From NCBI RefSeq assembly GCF_051195255.1, contig NZ_JBNJLK010000011.1, positions 18,168 through 82,167 of the forward strand: a DNA stretch of 64,000 nt, in the 5' to 3' direction. The notes under the pieces were generated by a model that saw only the letters and a list, made by a program, of their open reading frames with translations, had not been told where the DNA came from and did not search any database. Position 1 is the stretch's first letter; every line of letters begins with the position of its first letter. The stretch comes from Falsirhodobacter sp051195255 (GTDB taxonomy: Bacteria; Pseudomonadota; Alphaproteobacteria; Rhodobacterales; Rhodobacteraceae). A program made the translations under genes and the position numbers. This document shows positions 8,270-17,078 of the stretch, piece by piece.

Positions 8270-9366
8270 CCGAACGTTTGCGCGACCCGGCCGGCCGCCA
8301 TTCCTGCCAGCATGCTGACGGTGGCGTCCATGCACTGGAACAGCGTGAAGTCCACGCCCGGCTGTCCGGCATCGGCCAGCGTCATGAACCGGGCATACAG
8401 CGCCACGAAGCCGATGGAGAGGACGAAGGACCCGCTGAACAACGCGCCCCCGATCAGCACCCTGTCGGGCAGCCCGTCATAGGCGGCATGCCCCGCCAGC
8501 AAGGTCAGCGAAAGGGCCTGCGCAAGAACCGTCACGCCCAGCACGCGGCGGGTTCCGAAGCGGCGCACCAGCGCACCCCCGACAACCGCGCCCAGAATGC
8601 CCAGCACCAAGCTGCCCGCACCGGCCAACATCCCGACCGACGCCAGGCTGAACCCGTTGTCGATCAGGAACGGGCCGATCATGCCAAGCGCCGTCTTCTG
8701 CGCGACCACGAACAGGGCCGCAAGGATCAGGCCCCGGCGCACCTCTGGCCGCGCCAGCGCAACACGTAGGCTGGGCGACGACACGGGCGGCAATGTCTGC
8801 CGTTCCAGACGCCGCGAATGAAGCACGAGTGGCAAGCCCAGAACCACGACAAGCGCGGCCATTGCGGCCACGCCGATGCCCCAGCCCCACCCATCCACCA
8901 GCACCAGAAGCAGCCCCATCCCGAGGGCCGACCCGACATAGGCCCCGCCCACCTGCATGGCGTTTCCCCAGCCGACCTCGTGCCGCCTCAGACGTTCCAC
9001 CGCGTAACCGTCGCAGGCGATGTCGACCGTGGCCGTGGTGAAGGCCACCACGCCCAGCACGATCAGCAGCGGCCACAGCGGCACGGGGCCGGTCACCGCG
9101 GCCAGCAACAGCCCGCCAGCGGCAATGACATTGCCCGCCGCCACCAGCGTGGCGGTGTGGCCGCCTTGCCGGAAGCGTTCCACCGCCGGCGCCCACAGGA
9201 ACTTGGCCGCCCAAGGCAGGATCAGCAGGGACAGAAGCCCCACCTGGTCCAGGGGCAGGCCTTCCGCGCGCAGGACCGCCGGCAGGCCGCCCCAGGTCAG
9301 CCCGCCGATGATGGCCTGCGCCGTATAAAGCCCGCCGATGGAGGCCAGCAGTGGCAAACCCTTCAT
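8119..9366 (-). CDS. RhtX/FptX-type siderophore permease (MFS superfamily)
   Basis: This is an inner-membrane MFS protein of about 415 residues resembling the single-component siderophore importers RhtX (rhizobactin) and FptX (pyochelin), which move ferri-siderophores from periplasm to cytoplasm without an ABC system. The N-terminus MKGLPLLASIGGLYTAQAI and the loop LPWAAKFLWAPAVERFR are characteristic. The ATG at 9366 overlaps the TGA of the upstream receptor gene by one base (ATGA), so the two are translationally coupled, which supports the joint function. The C-terminal 45 residues include a basic tail (RNRRRKAEGDSPVRWRK), and the gene's 3' end overlaps the 3' end of ftrA by 151 bases on the opposite strand. 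Confidence 0.83.
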   Translation of the reverse strand: MKGLPLLASIGGLYTAQAIIGGLTWGGLPAVLRAEGLPLDQVGLLSLLILPWAAKFLWAPAVERFRQGGHTATLVAAGNVIAAGGLLLAAVTGPVPLWPLLIVLGVVAFTTATVDIACDGYAVERLRRHEVGWGNAMQVGGAYVGSALGMGLLLVLVDGWGWGIGVAAMAALVVVLGLPLVLHSRRLERQTLPPVSSPSLRVALARPEVRRGLILAALFVVAQKTALGMIGPFLIDNGFSLASVGMLAGAGSLVLGILGAVVGGALVRRFGTRRVLGVTVLAQALSLTLLAGHAAYDGLPDRVLIGGALFSGSFVLSIGFVALYARFMTLADAGQPGVDFTLFQCMDATVSMLAGMAAGRVAQTFGYGPFFLSAAVLGLLTLPLIARTADGDAAVPVGRNRRRKAEGDSPVRWRK

Positions 9367-11417
9367 CAGAAGCGGTACCGGATGGACGCGGTGGCGCTGC
9401 GGCCTTCGTCCCGATAGCACGTGCCCCCCGTGCAGATCGCCTTCTGCTGGTCGAAGACGTTGTGCACGTTCACCTGCGCCTCGACCCCGCGCCATGCGGG
9501 ATTGGTCGCCCCAAAGTCATAGGACAGCGCCAGATCGACGAAGGTGCGGTTGTCGTTGCCGCTGGTGTTGGCGTCCGTGGTGTAGCTCGTTCCCACATAC
9601 CGCATGCCAGCCCCAAAGCCGAACCCCTGCAGCGCACCATCCTGCGGCGCGTAGTGCGTCCAAAGCGAGGCGATGTTGTTCGGTGTCGCGGACAGTTCGT
9701 TGCCGACGGTGCCTTCGACGCCATCCTCGATCTTCACGCGCAGATGGGTGTAGGAGGCGATCAGGCTCAGCCCGTTGTCGAAGGAGGTCGACGCCTCCAG
9801 TTCCACCCCGCGCGAGTTCATGTCGAGCTGCCGCTGGCGGTTCGGCCCGGCCGAGCTGTCCAGAACAATTCCGTCGTTCTGGTCGATGTCGAAGATGGCG
9901 GCCGACAGCAGGCTGTTCGTGCCGGGAAGCTGGTATTTCACCCCCACCTCCCTTTGCACCGCCTTGGTCGGCTTGGCCACGCTGTCGGACGTTTCGTCCG
10001 CCACATCCGCATAAACGACGCCCACATTCGGGGAGAACGAGGTCGAGAGGTTGGCGTAGGGCGTCACGCCGTTGTCGAACCGGTAGGACAGGCCCACGCG
10101 GCCCGACGCCGCCTTGTCCTTGTTGCGGAAGGTATCGAGGGAGGAGGTCTGCGTCGTGGCGTCGATCCAGTCATGGCGGGCGCTGGCGACGGCGGTCCAT
10201 CGCCCGAAGCTCATCTGGTCGTGGAGATACACGCCCCACTGGTCGAAGTCCTGGTTGCCGGCGTTGCTCAGCGCCAACTCCGAGGCATCCTCGGCCGAGG
10301 TGTCGCTGATGGCGCTGGACGTGTCATAGCTGCCCTTGCCGTAATCCACCCCCACCAGCAATTCGTGCGCCACGGCGCCCGTGTCGAAGTTGACCTGCGC
10401 CTGGTTGTCCACGGTGAAGAAGCGGGACGTTTCCACGTAGTGGCCCCAGGTGGAGTAGATGAGGTAGCTGTAGGCCAGATCCGCATCGGCTTCGGCATAG
10501 CGCAGGTTCTGGCGCAGGGTGACGCGGTCGGTCAGCTCATGCTCCAACTCATACCCCAGGCGCCATTGCTCCTGACCGTAGTGGTTGTAGTCGGGGTCGG
10601 CGAAATAATCGTCGAAGTCCGGCCGCTCGCCTTCGTTGAAGAAGAACGAGGTCGCGCCGCTGTCAATGTCCGAATACTCCCCCAGAACCGTCAGCGTGGT
10701 GCGGTCGTCGATCTTCCACGTCAGCGCGGGCGCGATCAGCGTCTTGTCATCCTCGAACCCCGGCAGGGCGCTTTCGCCGTTCCGCATCAACCCCGTCAGG
10801 CGGTAAAGCAGCGTGGCATCGGCGTTCGCCGTGCCCGTCAGGTCGAACGACAGCTGCTTGCGGTCGTTCGTGCCACCCAGTAGTTCCACCTCGCGGAAGG
10901 TGTCCTCCTTCGGGCGCTTGGACACGAAGTTCAGAAGGCCTCCCGGGCCGCTGACCCCGTAAAGCGAGGAGGCCGGCCCCTTCAGGATCGCGATGCCCTC
11001 CACGGTATAGGGGTCGTTGTTGACGATCGCGGACGGCGCGTTGAAGACGCGCAACCCGTCACGATAGATGCCGGTGTAATAGGTGGGAAACCCCCGCAGG
11101 AAGAACGCGTCATACCGCGTGTCCAGCCCGAAATTATTGGGGTTCGCGCTGGCGGTGTAGGACAGCGCCTCGTTCACCGTCCGCGGCTTCTGATCCTCCA
11201 GCTGATCCTGCGTGATAGTCGTGATCGCCTGCGGAATGTTCAGGATGGGGGTGTCGACCTTTGTCGCCTGCCGTCCCTCCGACGCGACATATCCATCCTG
11301 CACAAGGGTGGAATCGCTTTCCGACTCCACGATGATCGGGGCAAGGACGGTCACTTCCGCCGCCGCAGGCATCCCGATCCCGGCTAGAACGGCCGTCACG
11401 CTGATCATGTTCTTCAT
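9366..11417 (-). CDS. TonB-dependent siderophore receptor
   Basis: This is an outer-membrane receptor of 683 residues. A signal peptide (MKNMISVTAVLAGIGMPAAA) precedes a plug domain with TPILNIPQAITTITQDQLED, ALSYTASANPNN, FFLRGFPTYYTGIYRDGLR and EGIAILKGPASSLYGVSGPG, the usual plug signature of FhuA/FpvA-type receptors. The C-terminus is the barrel end ATASIRYRF with the terminal phenylalanine that the Bam machinery needs. A TonB box can be read near VTVLAP, without certainty. It is coupled to the RhtX-like permease and preceded by a 9-base inverted repeat 43 bases upstream. There are no siderophore biosynthesis genes nearby, so it probably serves foreign siderophores. Confidence 0.92.
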   Translation of the reverse strand: MKNMISVTAVLAGIGMPAAAEVTVLAPIIVESESDSTLVQDGYVASEGRQATKVDTPILNIPQAITTITQDQLEDQKPRTVNEALSYTASANPNNFGLDTRYDAFFLRGFPTYYTGIYRDGLRVFNAPSAIVNNDPYTVEGIAILKGPASSLYGVSGPGGLLNFVSKRPKEDTFREVELLGGTNDRKQLSFDLTGTANADATLLYRLTGLMRNGESALPGFEDDKTLIAPALTWKIDDRTTLTVLGEYSDIDSGATSFFFNEGERPDFDDYFADPDYNHYGQEQWRLGYELEHELTDRVTLRQNLRYAEADADLAYSYLIYSTWGHYVETSRFFTVDNQAQVNFDTGAVAHELLVGVDYGKGSYDTSSAISDTSAEDASELALSNAGNQDFDQWGVYLHDQMSFGRWTAVASARHDWIDATTQTSSLDTFRNKDKAASGRVGLSYRFDNGVTPYANLSTSFSPNVGVVYADVADETSDSVAKPTKAVQREVGVKYQLPGTNSLLSAAIFDIDQNDGIVLDSSAGPNRQRQLDMNSRGVELEASTSFDNGLSLIASYTHLRVKIEDGVEGTVGNELSATPNNIASLWTHYAPQDGALQGFGFGAGMRYVGTSYTTDANTSGNDNRTFVDLALSYDFGATNPAWRGVEAQVNVHNVFDQQKAICTGGTCYRDEGRSATASIRYRF

Positions 11418-11459
11418 GTCTGTCCCCCGTCGATTTTGGACCGGAGGAAGAAGATGTTT

Positions 11460-11484
11460 ACGAAAATAGTCAAGATATTTTCGT
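11460..11484. promoter_or_regulatory. Perfect 9-base inverted repeat upstream of the siderophore receptor
   Basis: ACGAAAATA (11460-11468), a 7-base spacer, then TATTTTCGT (11476-11484). The arms are perfectly complementary and AT-rich in otherwise GC-rich DNA, ending 43 bases before the receptor start on the minus strand, where an operator would be expected. It is a candidate site for an iron-responsive regulator (Fur, Irr, RirA) or for FtrA. The regulator's identity is not readable from the sequence. Confidence 0.5.
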
Positions 11485-11530
11485 GCGCGCCTTCGGGGCC
11501 GAGCCGATGCCCCCTTCCCAGCCGGCGCCG

Positions 11531-11613
11531 TCGTATACAACCTCCCCTTTATTTTCGCCTTATGGCGTCCAAAGCACCGTAATATTTCCCGCGAATCGAA
11601 TTTCGTGTATACA
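11531..11613. promoter_or_regulatory. Two GTATAC-centred sites, candidate GntR autoregulatory operators
   Basis: TCGTATACAA (11531-11540) and TGTATACA (11606-11613) share a palindromic GTATAC core and lie 75 bases apart, about seven helical turns, in front of the GntR gene at 11640. Short palindromes of this form are common operators of FCD-type GntR regulators. They may control the regulator itself, the receptor gene on the other side, or both. Confidence 0.4.
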
Positions 11614-11639
11614 TTCATCGGAAGGGAGGCTGCGTTTCC

Positions 11640-12410
11640 ATGATGGATGACAACCCGACAAGGTCGAGCCAGACGCAAACCGCCCGTGCGGCGATGACCT
11701 TGCGTGACATGATCGTGGGCAACCGGCTGACGGCGGACACCCGCCTGACCGAAACACAACTGGCCGAAATGCTGTCCATGTCCCGCACCCCGATCCGGGC
11801 CGCCATCCAGCGGCTGACGGACGAAGGGTTGCTGGTGCCGATGCCGGCCGGCGGCTATGCCATCCGCCGCCTGCTTCCCAGCGAGATCGCCGAAACCATC
11901 GAATTGCGCGGCGCGCTGGAAGGATTGGCGGCGCGCTGGCTGGCGGAGCGGGGGATCGAGCGGGAGGCCCTGAAGGATCTGGTGCGGATCTCGGACCAGA
12001 TCGACGCGCTGCTGCGGGCGGACCACTTCGACCGGTCCGAACTGCCCGAATACGAACGACTGAACGCCCAGTTTCATCATTGCCTGATCACCGCCACCGG
12101 AAGCGCCCTTCTGGGGCAGGAGATCGCGCGGGCGAACAACCGGCCCTTCGCGTCGGCCAGCGCCCTTGTGGGCATGTATGAACATAACAGGGCGGCGCGG
12201 GACCATCTGCTGATCGGGCAGGAACACCACCGTGCCGTTCTGGACGCCATCGCCCAGCGGCAGGGCGCGCGAGCCGAGGCGATCATGCGGGAACATGCAC
12301 GCCTTTCGCAGCGCAATTTCGATCACGCCCTTGGGCTTGACCGCCTGCCGGAGAATTTCCGGGGGGCCAGCCTGATCCTGCAACCGCAGGAGGACGCGCG
12401 CACGACCTGA
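11640..12410 (+). CDS. GntR family transcriptional regulator, FCD (FadR) subfamily
   Basis: This is a 256-residue regulator. The N-terminal winged helix (LTETQLAEMLSMSRTPIRAAIQ.. , about residues 37-60) is followed by the effector-binding FCD domain, whose conserved metal/ligand residues appear as ELRGALEGLAARWLAERG, FHHCLITATGS and EHHRAVLDAIAQ. GGGAGG precedes tandem ATG codons at 11640 and 11643. It lies directly upstream of, and in the same direction as, the importer/P450 operon and is its probable regulator, presumably derepressed by the imported aromatic substrate. Two GTATAC palindromes upstream suggest autoregulation. Confidence 0.85.
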   Translation: MMDDNPTRSSQTQTARAAMTLRDMIVGNRLTADTRLTETQLAEMLSMSRTPIRAAIQRLTDEGLLVPMPAGGYAIRRLLPSEIAETIELRGALEGLAARWLAERGIEREALKDLVRISDQIDALLRADHFDRSELPEYERLNAQFHHCLITATGSALLGQEIARANNRPFASASALVGMYEHNRAARDHLLIGQEHHRAVLDAIAQRQGARAEAIMREHARLSQRNFDHALGLDRLPENFRGASLILQPQEDARTT

Positions 12411-12464
12411 CCGTCAGCGGCAGCGGGGAGGCTGCCGTTCGCCATCTACGGGGGAGGAGACCCG

Positions 12465-13640
12465 ATGAAAAGACGACACATGCTTTTGGGCACCGTTCTG
12501 GCGCTCTCGACCGCCTTGGGCGTTATGCCGGCCATGGCGCAGGAGGATCCTTTCAGGATCGGGCTGATCCTGCCGATGACCGGCCCCTTCGCCTCGACCG
12601 GCCGGCAGATCGACGCGGCCGCGCGGCTTTACATGACCCAGCACGGGGACGAGGTGGCGGGCCGGAAGATCGAACTGATCGTGAAGGACGACGCCGGCAT
12701 CGCCGACACCACCAAGCGGCTGGCGCAGGAGATGATCGTCCGCGACAAGGTGGGCGCCTTGGCCGGGTTCGGCCTGACCCCGCTGGCCATGGCGACGGCG
12801 CCATTGTCCACCCGCGGCAAGACGCCGACGGTGGTGATGGCCGCCGCCACATCCACCATCACGGAACAATCGCCCTTCATCGTCCGCACCAGCTACACCA
12901 CGCCGCAGGTGACGTCGAAGATCGCGGAATGGGCCGCGGGTCAGGGGATGCGGAAGGTCGTCACGCTGGTGTCCGATTACGGGCCGGGGATCGACGCGGA
13001 AAAGACCTTCGTGGGCACCTTCGGCGCGGCCGGGGGCGAGGTTGCCGAAACCCTGCGCGTTCCCCTGCAGAACCCCGACTTTTCGCCTTTCCTTCAACGC
13101 GTGGCCGACCTGAAGCCTGACGCGATCTTCGTTTTCGTGCCGTCCGGCGTCGGCGCGCAGTTCATGAAGCAGTATGTGGAGCGCGGACTGGATCAATCCG
13201 GGATCAAGCTGCTGGCGGATGGCGGGATCACCGATGACGACATCCTGAACGGGATGGGCGATCCGGCCCTGGCCGCGATCACGGGCTTCCATTACTCCGC
13301 CGCGCATGACAGCGCCATGAACATGGACTTCGTAAAGGCGTTCCAGGAGGCGACCGGCGGCACGCGCCCGAACTTCATGGCCGTCGGCGGCTATGACGGG
13401 ATGCACCTCATCTATGCCGCGCTGGAAAAGGCCGGCGGCGAAGGCGGTGCCGCGATGATGGAGGCGATGAAGGGCCTGTCCTGGGAAAGCCCCCGCGGCC
13501 CCGTCAGCATTGATCCCGACACCCGCGACATCGTGCAGAACGTCTACCTTCGGCGGGTGGAGCGTCGGGACGGCGAGCTTTGGAACATCGAGTTCCAGAC
13601 CTTCGAGGCGGTGAAGGACCCGGGCAAGACCGGGTCGTGA
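12465..13640 (+). CDS. LivJ-type periplasmic binding protein of an ABC importer
   Basis: This is a 391-residue solute-binding protein of the Peripla_BP_6 (branched-chain amino acid/aromatic acid) family. A signal peptide ending GVMPAMAQ is followed by FRIGLILPMTGPFASTGRQ and DAGIADTTKRLAQEMI, both typical. A strong GGGGGAGGA stands before the ATG. Although the family is named for leucine, many members bind aromatic carboxylates (for example the CouP and p-coumarate-type systems). The operon continues through LivHMGF-type subunits straight into two P450 genes, so I infer an aromatic acid or methoxyphenol as ligand. Confidence 0.87.
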   Translation: MKRRHMLLGTVLALSTALGVMPAMAQEDPFRIGLILPMTGPFASTGRQIDAAARLYMTQHGDEVAGRKIELIVKDDAGIADTTKRLAQEMIVRDKVGALAGFGLTPLAMATAPLSTRGKTPTVVMAAATSTITEQSPFIVRTSYTTPQVTSKIAEWAAGQGMRKVVTLVSDYGPGIDAEKTFVGTFGAAGGEVAETLRVPLQNPDFSPFLQRVADLKPDAIFVFVPSGVGAQFMKQYVERGLDQSGIKLLADGGITDDDILNGMGDPALAAITGFHYSAAHDSAMNMDFVKAFQEATGGTRPNFMAVGGYDGMHLIYAALEKAGGEGGAAMMEAMKGLSWESPRGPVSIDPDTRDIVQNVYLRRVERRDGELWNIEFQTFEAVKDPGKTGS

Positions 13641-13718
13641 TCCCGCAACAGCGCAAAGGACAATGGCTCGCGCCGGATCTTCGGCGCGGGGCCGGACCTC
13701 TCATGCCGGAACAAACCG

Positions 13719-14573
13719 ATGCTGACCATCCTGATCGACGGAATTGCTTACGGAATGCTGCTCTTCGTCATGGCCCTCGGGCTGGCGGTGACGCTGGGGC
13801 TGATGAACTTCGTGAACCTGGCCCACGGCGCGTTTGCGATGATCGGCGGCTATGTCACCGCGCTGGCGATGAACCGGCTGGGCGTGCCTTTCCTTCTGAC
13901 GCTGCCCTTCGCCTTTCTTGTCCCCGCGCTGGTGGGGTTGGTGGCCGAACGCACGCTTTACGTACGGCTGTACCGTCGCAGCCATCTGGATCAGGTGCTG
14001 TTCTCGCTGGCGCTGGTGTTCATGGCCATCGCGGGGGCGGATTGGCTTCTGGGGTCCAGCCAGATGCTGATCACCCTGCCCCCGTGGCTTCAGGGCCGGT
14101 TCGAGGTTCTGGGCGTCGGCGTCGGCCGCTACCGGGCCTTTCTGATCGTGGTCTGCGCGGCACTGGTTTTCGTGCTGCAGATGATCCTGTCCGGTACCCG
14201 CTTCGGCGCACGGCTGCGGGCGGCGGTCGATGACCAGCGCGCGGCGCGCGGCCTTGGCATCAATGTCGGGCGCATCTTCGCGCTGACCTTCGCCACCGGA
14301 TCAGGCCTTGCCGGCCTTGGCGGCGCCCTGGGGATCGAGATCATGGGCCTTGATCCGACCTTCCCGCTGAAGATCCTCGTCTACGTGCTGATTGTGGTAA
14401 CCGTGGGCGGCACCGCCAGCTTGACCGGTCCCTTCCTGGCCGCGCTGATCATCGGCACCGCCGACGTGGCCGGCAAGTACTACCTCCCCGGAATGGGGGC
14501 CTTCCTCATCTACCTTCTGATGATCGTCCTTCTGATCCTGCGCCCGCAGGGCCTGATCGCGCCCGCACGCTAA
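13719..14573 (+). CDS. LivH-type ABC permease
   Basis: This is an inner-membrane permease of 284 residues with the typical N-terminus GIAYGMLLFVMALGLAVT and the family motif GLMNFVNLAHGAFAMIGGY around residues 27-45. The later loop with AVDDQRAARGLGINVGRIF is the ATPase-coupling helix. It lies about 80 bases after the binding-protein gene and 12 bases before the second permease. It forms the transmembrane channel together with the LivM-type subunit. Confidence 0.88.
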   Translation: MLTILIDGIAYGMLLFVMALGLAVTLGLMNFVNLAHGAFAMIGGYVTALAMNRLGVPFLLTLPFAFLVPALVGLVAERTLYVRLYRRSHLDQVLFSLALVFMAIAGADWLLGSSQMLITLPPWLQGRFEVLGVGVGRYRAFLIVVCAALVFVLQMILSGTRFGARLRAAVDDQRAARGLGINVGRIFALTFATGSGLAGLGGALGIEIMGLDPTFPLKILVYVLIVVTVGGTASLTGPFLAALIIGTADVAGKYYLPGMGAFLIYLLMIVLLILRPQGLIAPAR

Positions 14574-14585
14574 AGGATGCCCCAC

Positions 14586-15617
14586 ATGACCGAGACAAGC
14601 CTTTCGCCTGTTCGTCCCGCCCCGAGCCCTGCCGATGCGCGCGTCAGCCGCGACCTTCTGCGGCGCGGGCGCTGGAAACCGGCCGAATTCGCCTTCTGGC
14701 TGATGGTCGCCGCCAGCCTCTTCTTCCTGCCCGACCGTCATCTGCTGCTGTCGGAGATCGCGATCCTCGGCCTGTTCGCCATGTCGCTGGACCTGATCCT
14801 CGGCTATGCAGGCGTCGTGTCGCTGGGGCATGGCGCGTTCTTCGGGCTGGGCGCCTATGTCGCGGGCCTCACCTCCCTTCACCTGACGGGGGAGCCGCTG
14901 ACCGGCCTTACCCTTGCCATGGGGGCGGCGGCGCTGCTCGGGGTGGCGACGGGGCCGCTTCTGCTTCTGCGCGCCTCGGACCTGACGCGGCTGATGGTCA
15001 CCCTGGGCGTCGCCATGCTGGTGCTGGAAGGGGCGAACCAGGCGGCGTGGCTGACGGGGGGCGCCGACGGGCTGACCGGCGTGATGATCGACCCGCTGCT
15101 GGGCCGGTTCGAGTTCGACCTGTTCGGCACCACCGGCTATGCCTATTGCCTGATCGTGACCTTCACCTTGTTCCTGATCGCCCGCCGCGTGGTCACGTCG
15201 CCCTACGGGCTGTCCTTGCGCGCGATCCGCGACAACCCCCTGCGCGCCCGCAGCATGGGCATTCCGGTGGGGCGGCGCATTCTGGGCCTTTACGCCTTTT
15301 CGGCCGCCATCGCGGGGGCGGCGGGCGCGCTTCTGACGCAAACGACGATGTTCGTGTCGCTGGACGTGCTGGCCTTCCACCGTTCCGCCGATGTGCTCCT
15401 GATCCTCGTGCTGGGGGGGGTGGGGTATCTTTACGGCGGGCTTCTGGGCGCCATCGGGTTCAAGCTGCTGCAGGACTGGTTCTCCGCGATCACGCCGCAA
15501 TACTGGATGTTCTGGATGGGCCTTGTCCTTCTGGTCATCGTGCTGATCGGGCGCGAAAGGTTGAACGCCCTGCCTCGCACCCTGCTGACCCGACGGGACA
15601 AGGGGGGCCGGACATGA
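14586..15617 (+). CDS. LivM-type ABC permease
   Basis: This is the second inner-membrane permease, about 343 residues, with family motifs AMSLDLILGYAGVVSLGHG and SLRAIRDNPLRARSMGIPVG (coupling loop). An AAGGA stands 8 bases before the ATG at 14586 but directly abuts the ATG at 14577, so 14586 is the likelier start. The N-terminal 30 residues before the first membrane segment are hydrophilic and longer than in many homologues. Its TGA overlaps the ATG of the LivG-type ATPase gene (ATGA), which indicates translational coupling. Confidence 0.87.
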   Translation: MTETSLSPVRPAPSPADARVSRDLLRRGRWKPAEFAFWLMVAASLFFLPDRHLLLSEIAILGLFAMSLDLILGYAGVVSLGHGAFFGLGAYVAGLTSLHLTGEPLTGLTLAMGAAALLGVATGPLLLLRASDLTRLMVTLGVAMLVLEGANQAAWLTGGADGLTGVMIDPLLGRFEFDLFGTTGYAYCLIVTFTLFLIARRVVTSPYGLSLRAIRDNPLRARSMGIPVGRRILGLYAFSAAIAGAAGALLTQTTMFVSLDVLAFHRSADVLLILVLGGVGYLYGGLLGAIGFKLLQDWFSAITPQYWMFWMGLVLLVIVLIGRERLNALPRTLLTRRDKGGRT

Positions 15618-16366
15618 CCGCCGCGCTGCAGACGATCGCGCTGGAAAAGCGTTTCGGGGGGCTCGTGGCCACCGACAAGGTGTCGCTGACGCTGGAACAG
15701 GGGGGTCGGCACGCGCTGATCGGGCCCAACGGCGCGGGCAAGACCACCTTCGTGAACCTTCTGACCGGCGTGCTGCCCGCCAACGGCGGCCAGATCCTGC
15801 TGGACGGCGTGGACATCACGCGCAAAAGCCAGATCCAGCGCGCCCGCATAGGTCTGGGCCGCACCTTCCAGATCAACCAGCTTTTCCCGGCGATGACGCC
15901 GGTCGAAAGCCTTGGCCTTGCCGTGTCGGAACGGCTGGGGCGCGGCGGCGACTTCTGGCGCGGCGTCGGCACCCGCGACGATGGCATGGCCGAGATCGCC
16001 GCCCTGATCGAGCGTTTCCGCCTGACCGAGGTGATGGACCAGCCGACGCATCGGCTGCCCTACGGCAAGCAGCGCCTGCTGGAAATCGCGCTGGCGCTGG
16101 CCTCCCACCCCCGTGTGCTGCTGCTGGACGAACCCGCCGCGGGCGTGCCCGAACTGGAACGGGCGGAACTCTTGCAAACGCTGGCGGATCTGCCGCGCGA
16201 CGTGTCCATCCTGCTGATCGAACATGACATGGACCTCGTCTTTTCCTTTGCGGACCGGATCACGGTTCTGGTGAACGGCGCGCACTTCGCCGAAGGCACT
16301 CCGCAGCAGATCGTGTCCGACCCGCGTGTCCAGCAGGTCTATCTGGGGAGCGAGGAACATGCCTGA
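15614..16366 (+). CDS. LivG-type ABC ATPase
   Basis: This is a 250-residue ATPase with Walker A GPNGAGKTTFVN, Walker B VLLLDEPAAGVPELE, and switch histidine in LIEHDMDLVF. The signature region reads LPYGKQRLLEIALALA instead of LSGGQ, normal for LivG proteins (LPYGxQRxLE). The ATG at 15614 overlaps the LivM stop. The 3' end overlaps the LivF-type gene by 8 bases. It pairs with the LivF-type subunit to energise import. Confidence 0.9.
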   Translation: MTAALQTIALEKRFGGLVATDKVSLTLEQGGRHALIGPNGAGKTTFVNLLTGVLPANGGQILLDGVDITRKSQIQRARIGLGRTFQINQLFPAMTPVESLGLAVSERLGRGGDFWRGVGTRDDGMAEIAALIERFRLTEVMDQPTHRLPYGKQRLLEIALALASHPRVLLLDEPAAGVPELERAELLQTLADLPRDVSILLIEHDMDLVFSFADRITVLVNGAHFAEGTPQQIVSDPRVQQVYLGSEEHA

Positions 16367-17078
16367 CCTTCTGACCGTCGAGAACCTTCGTGCCGGCTAT
16401 GGCGAGGCCGTGGTGCTGCACGACCTGTCCCTGCGGCTGGCAAGTGGGGAGTCGCTGGCCGTTCTGGGTCGCAACGGCGTGGGAAAGACGACGCTTCTGG
16501 ACAGCCTCATCGGGGTCACCCGCCGGTTCGACGGCCGGCTGACGCTGGACGGGCGCGACATCACCGCCCTGCCGGCCGAAGGGCGCGCCGCGGCGGGCAT
16601 CGGCTGGGTGCCGCAGCAGCGCAACATCTTCCGCTCCCTCAGCGTGGAGGAAAACCTGACGGCCACCGCGCGCCCCGGCCCCTGCACATTGGCCCGCATC
16701 TACGAGATGTTTCCCCGGCTGGAGGAGCGCCGCACCAACATGGGCGGCCAGCTTTCGGGCGGCGAACAGCAGATGCTGGCCATCGGGCGCGCCCTGATGC
16801 TGAACCCGCGCCTTCTGCTGCTGGACGAACCGACCGAAGGGCTGGCCCCGATCATCGTGGAACAGCTTCTGGTGCAGATCCGCCGGATCATCCGCGAGGA
16901 AGGGATCGCCACGATCATCGTCGAACAGCACGCCCGCAAGATCCTGAAGGTCACCGACCGCGCCGTCATCCTGGACCGTGGCGGGATCGTACATGAAGCG
17001 GCCAGCGCCGATCTTCTGGCCGATCCGCGCCCGCTGGAACAGCACCTTGGTGCCATCGCGAGGGGAGCCGCCGCATGA
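16359..17078 (+). CDS. LivF-type ABC ATPase
   Basis: This is a 239-residue ATPase: Walker A GRNGVGKTTLLD, Q-loop region VPQQRNIFRSLSVEENL, signature LSGGEQQMLAIGRALM, Walker B LLLLDEPTEGLAP, and switch VEQHARK, all as in LivF. The GAGG before ATG 16359 lies inside the end of the LivG gene. Its TGA overlaps the ATG of the first P450 gene (ATGA at 17075), so the transporter and the oxygenase are translationally coupled. That is a strong sign that the imported compound is the P450 substrate. Confidence 0.9.
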   Translation: MPDLLTVENLRAGYGEAVVLHDLSLRLASGESLAVLGRNGVGKTTLLDSLIGVTRRFDGRLTLDGRDITALPAEGRAAAGIGWVPQQRNIFRSLSVEENLTATARPGPCTLARIYEMFPRLEERRTNMGGQLSGGEQQMLAIGRALMLNPRLLLLDEPTEGLAPIIVEQLLVQIRRIIREEGIATIIVEQHARKILKVTDRAVILDRGGIVHEAASADLLADPRPLEQHLGAIARGAAA

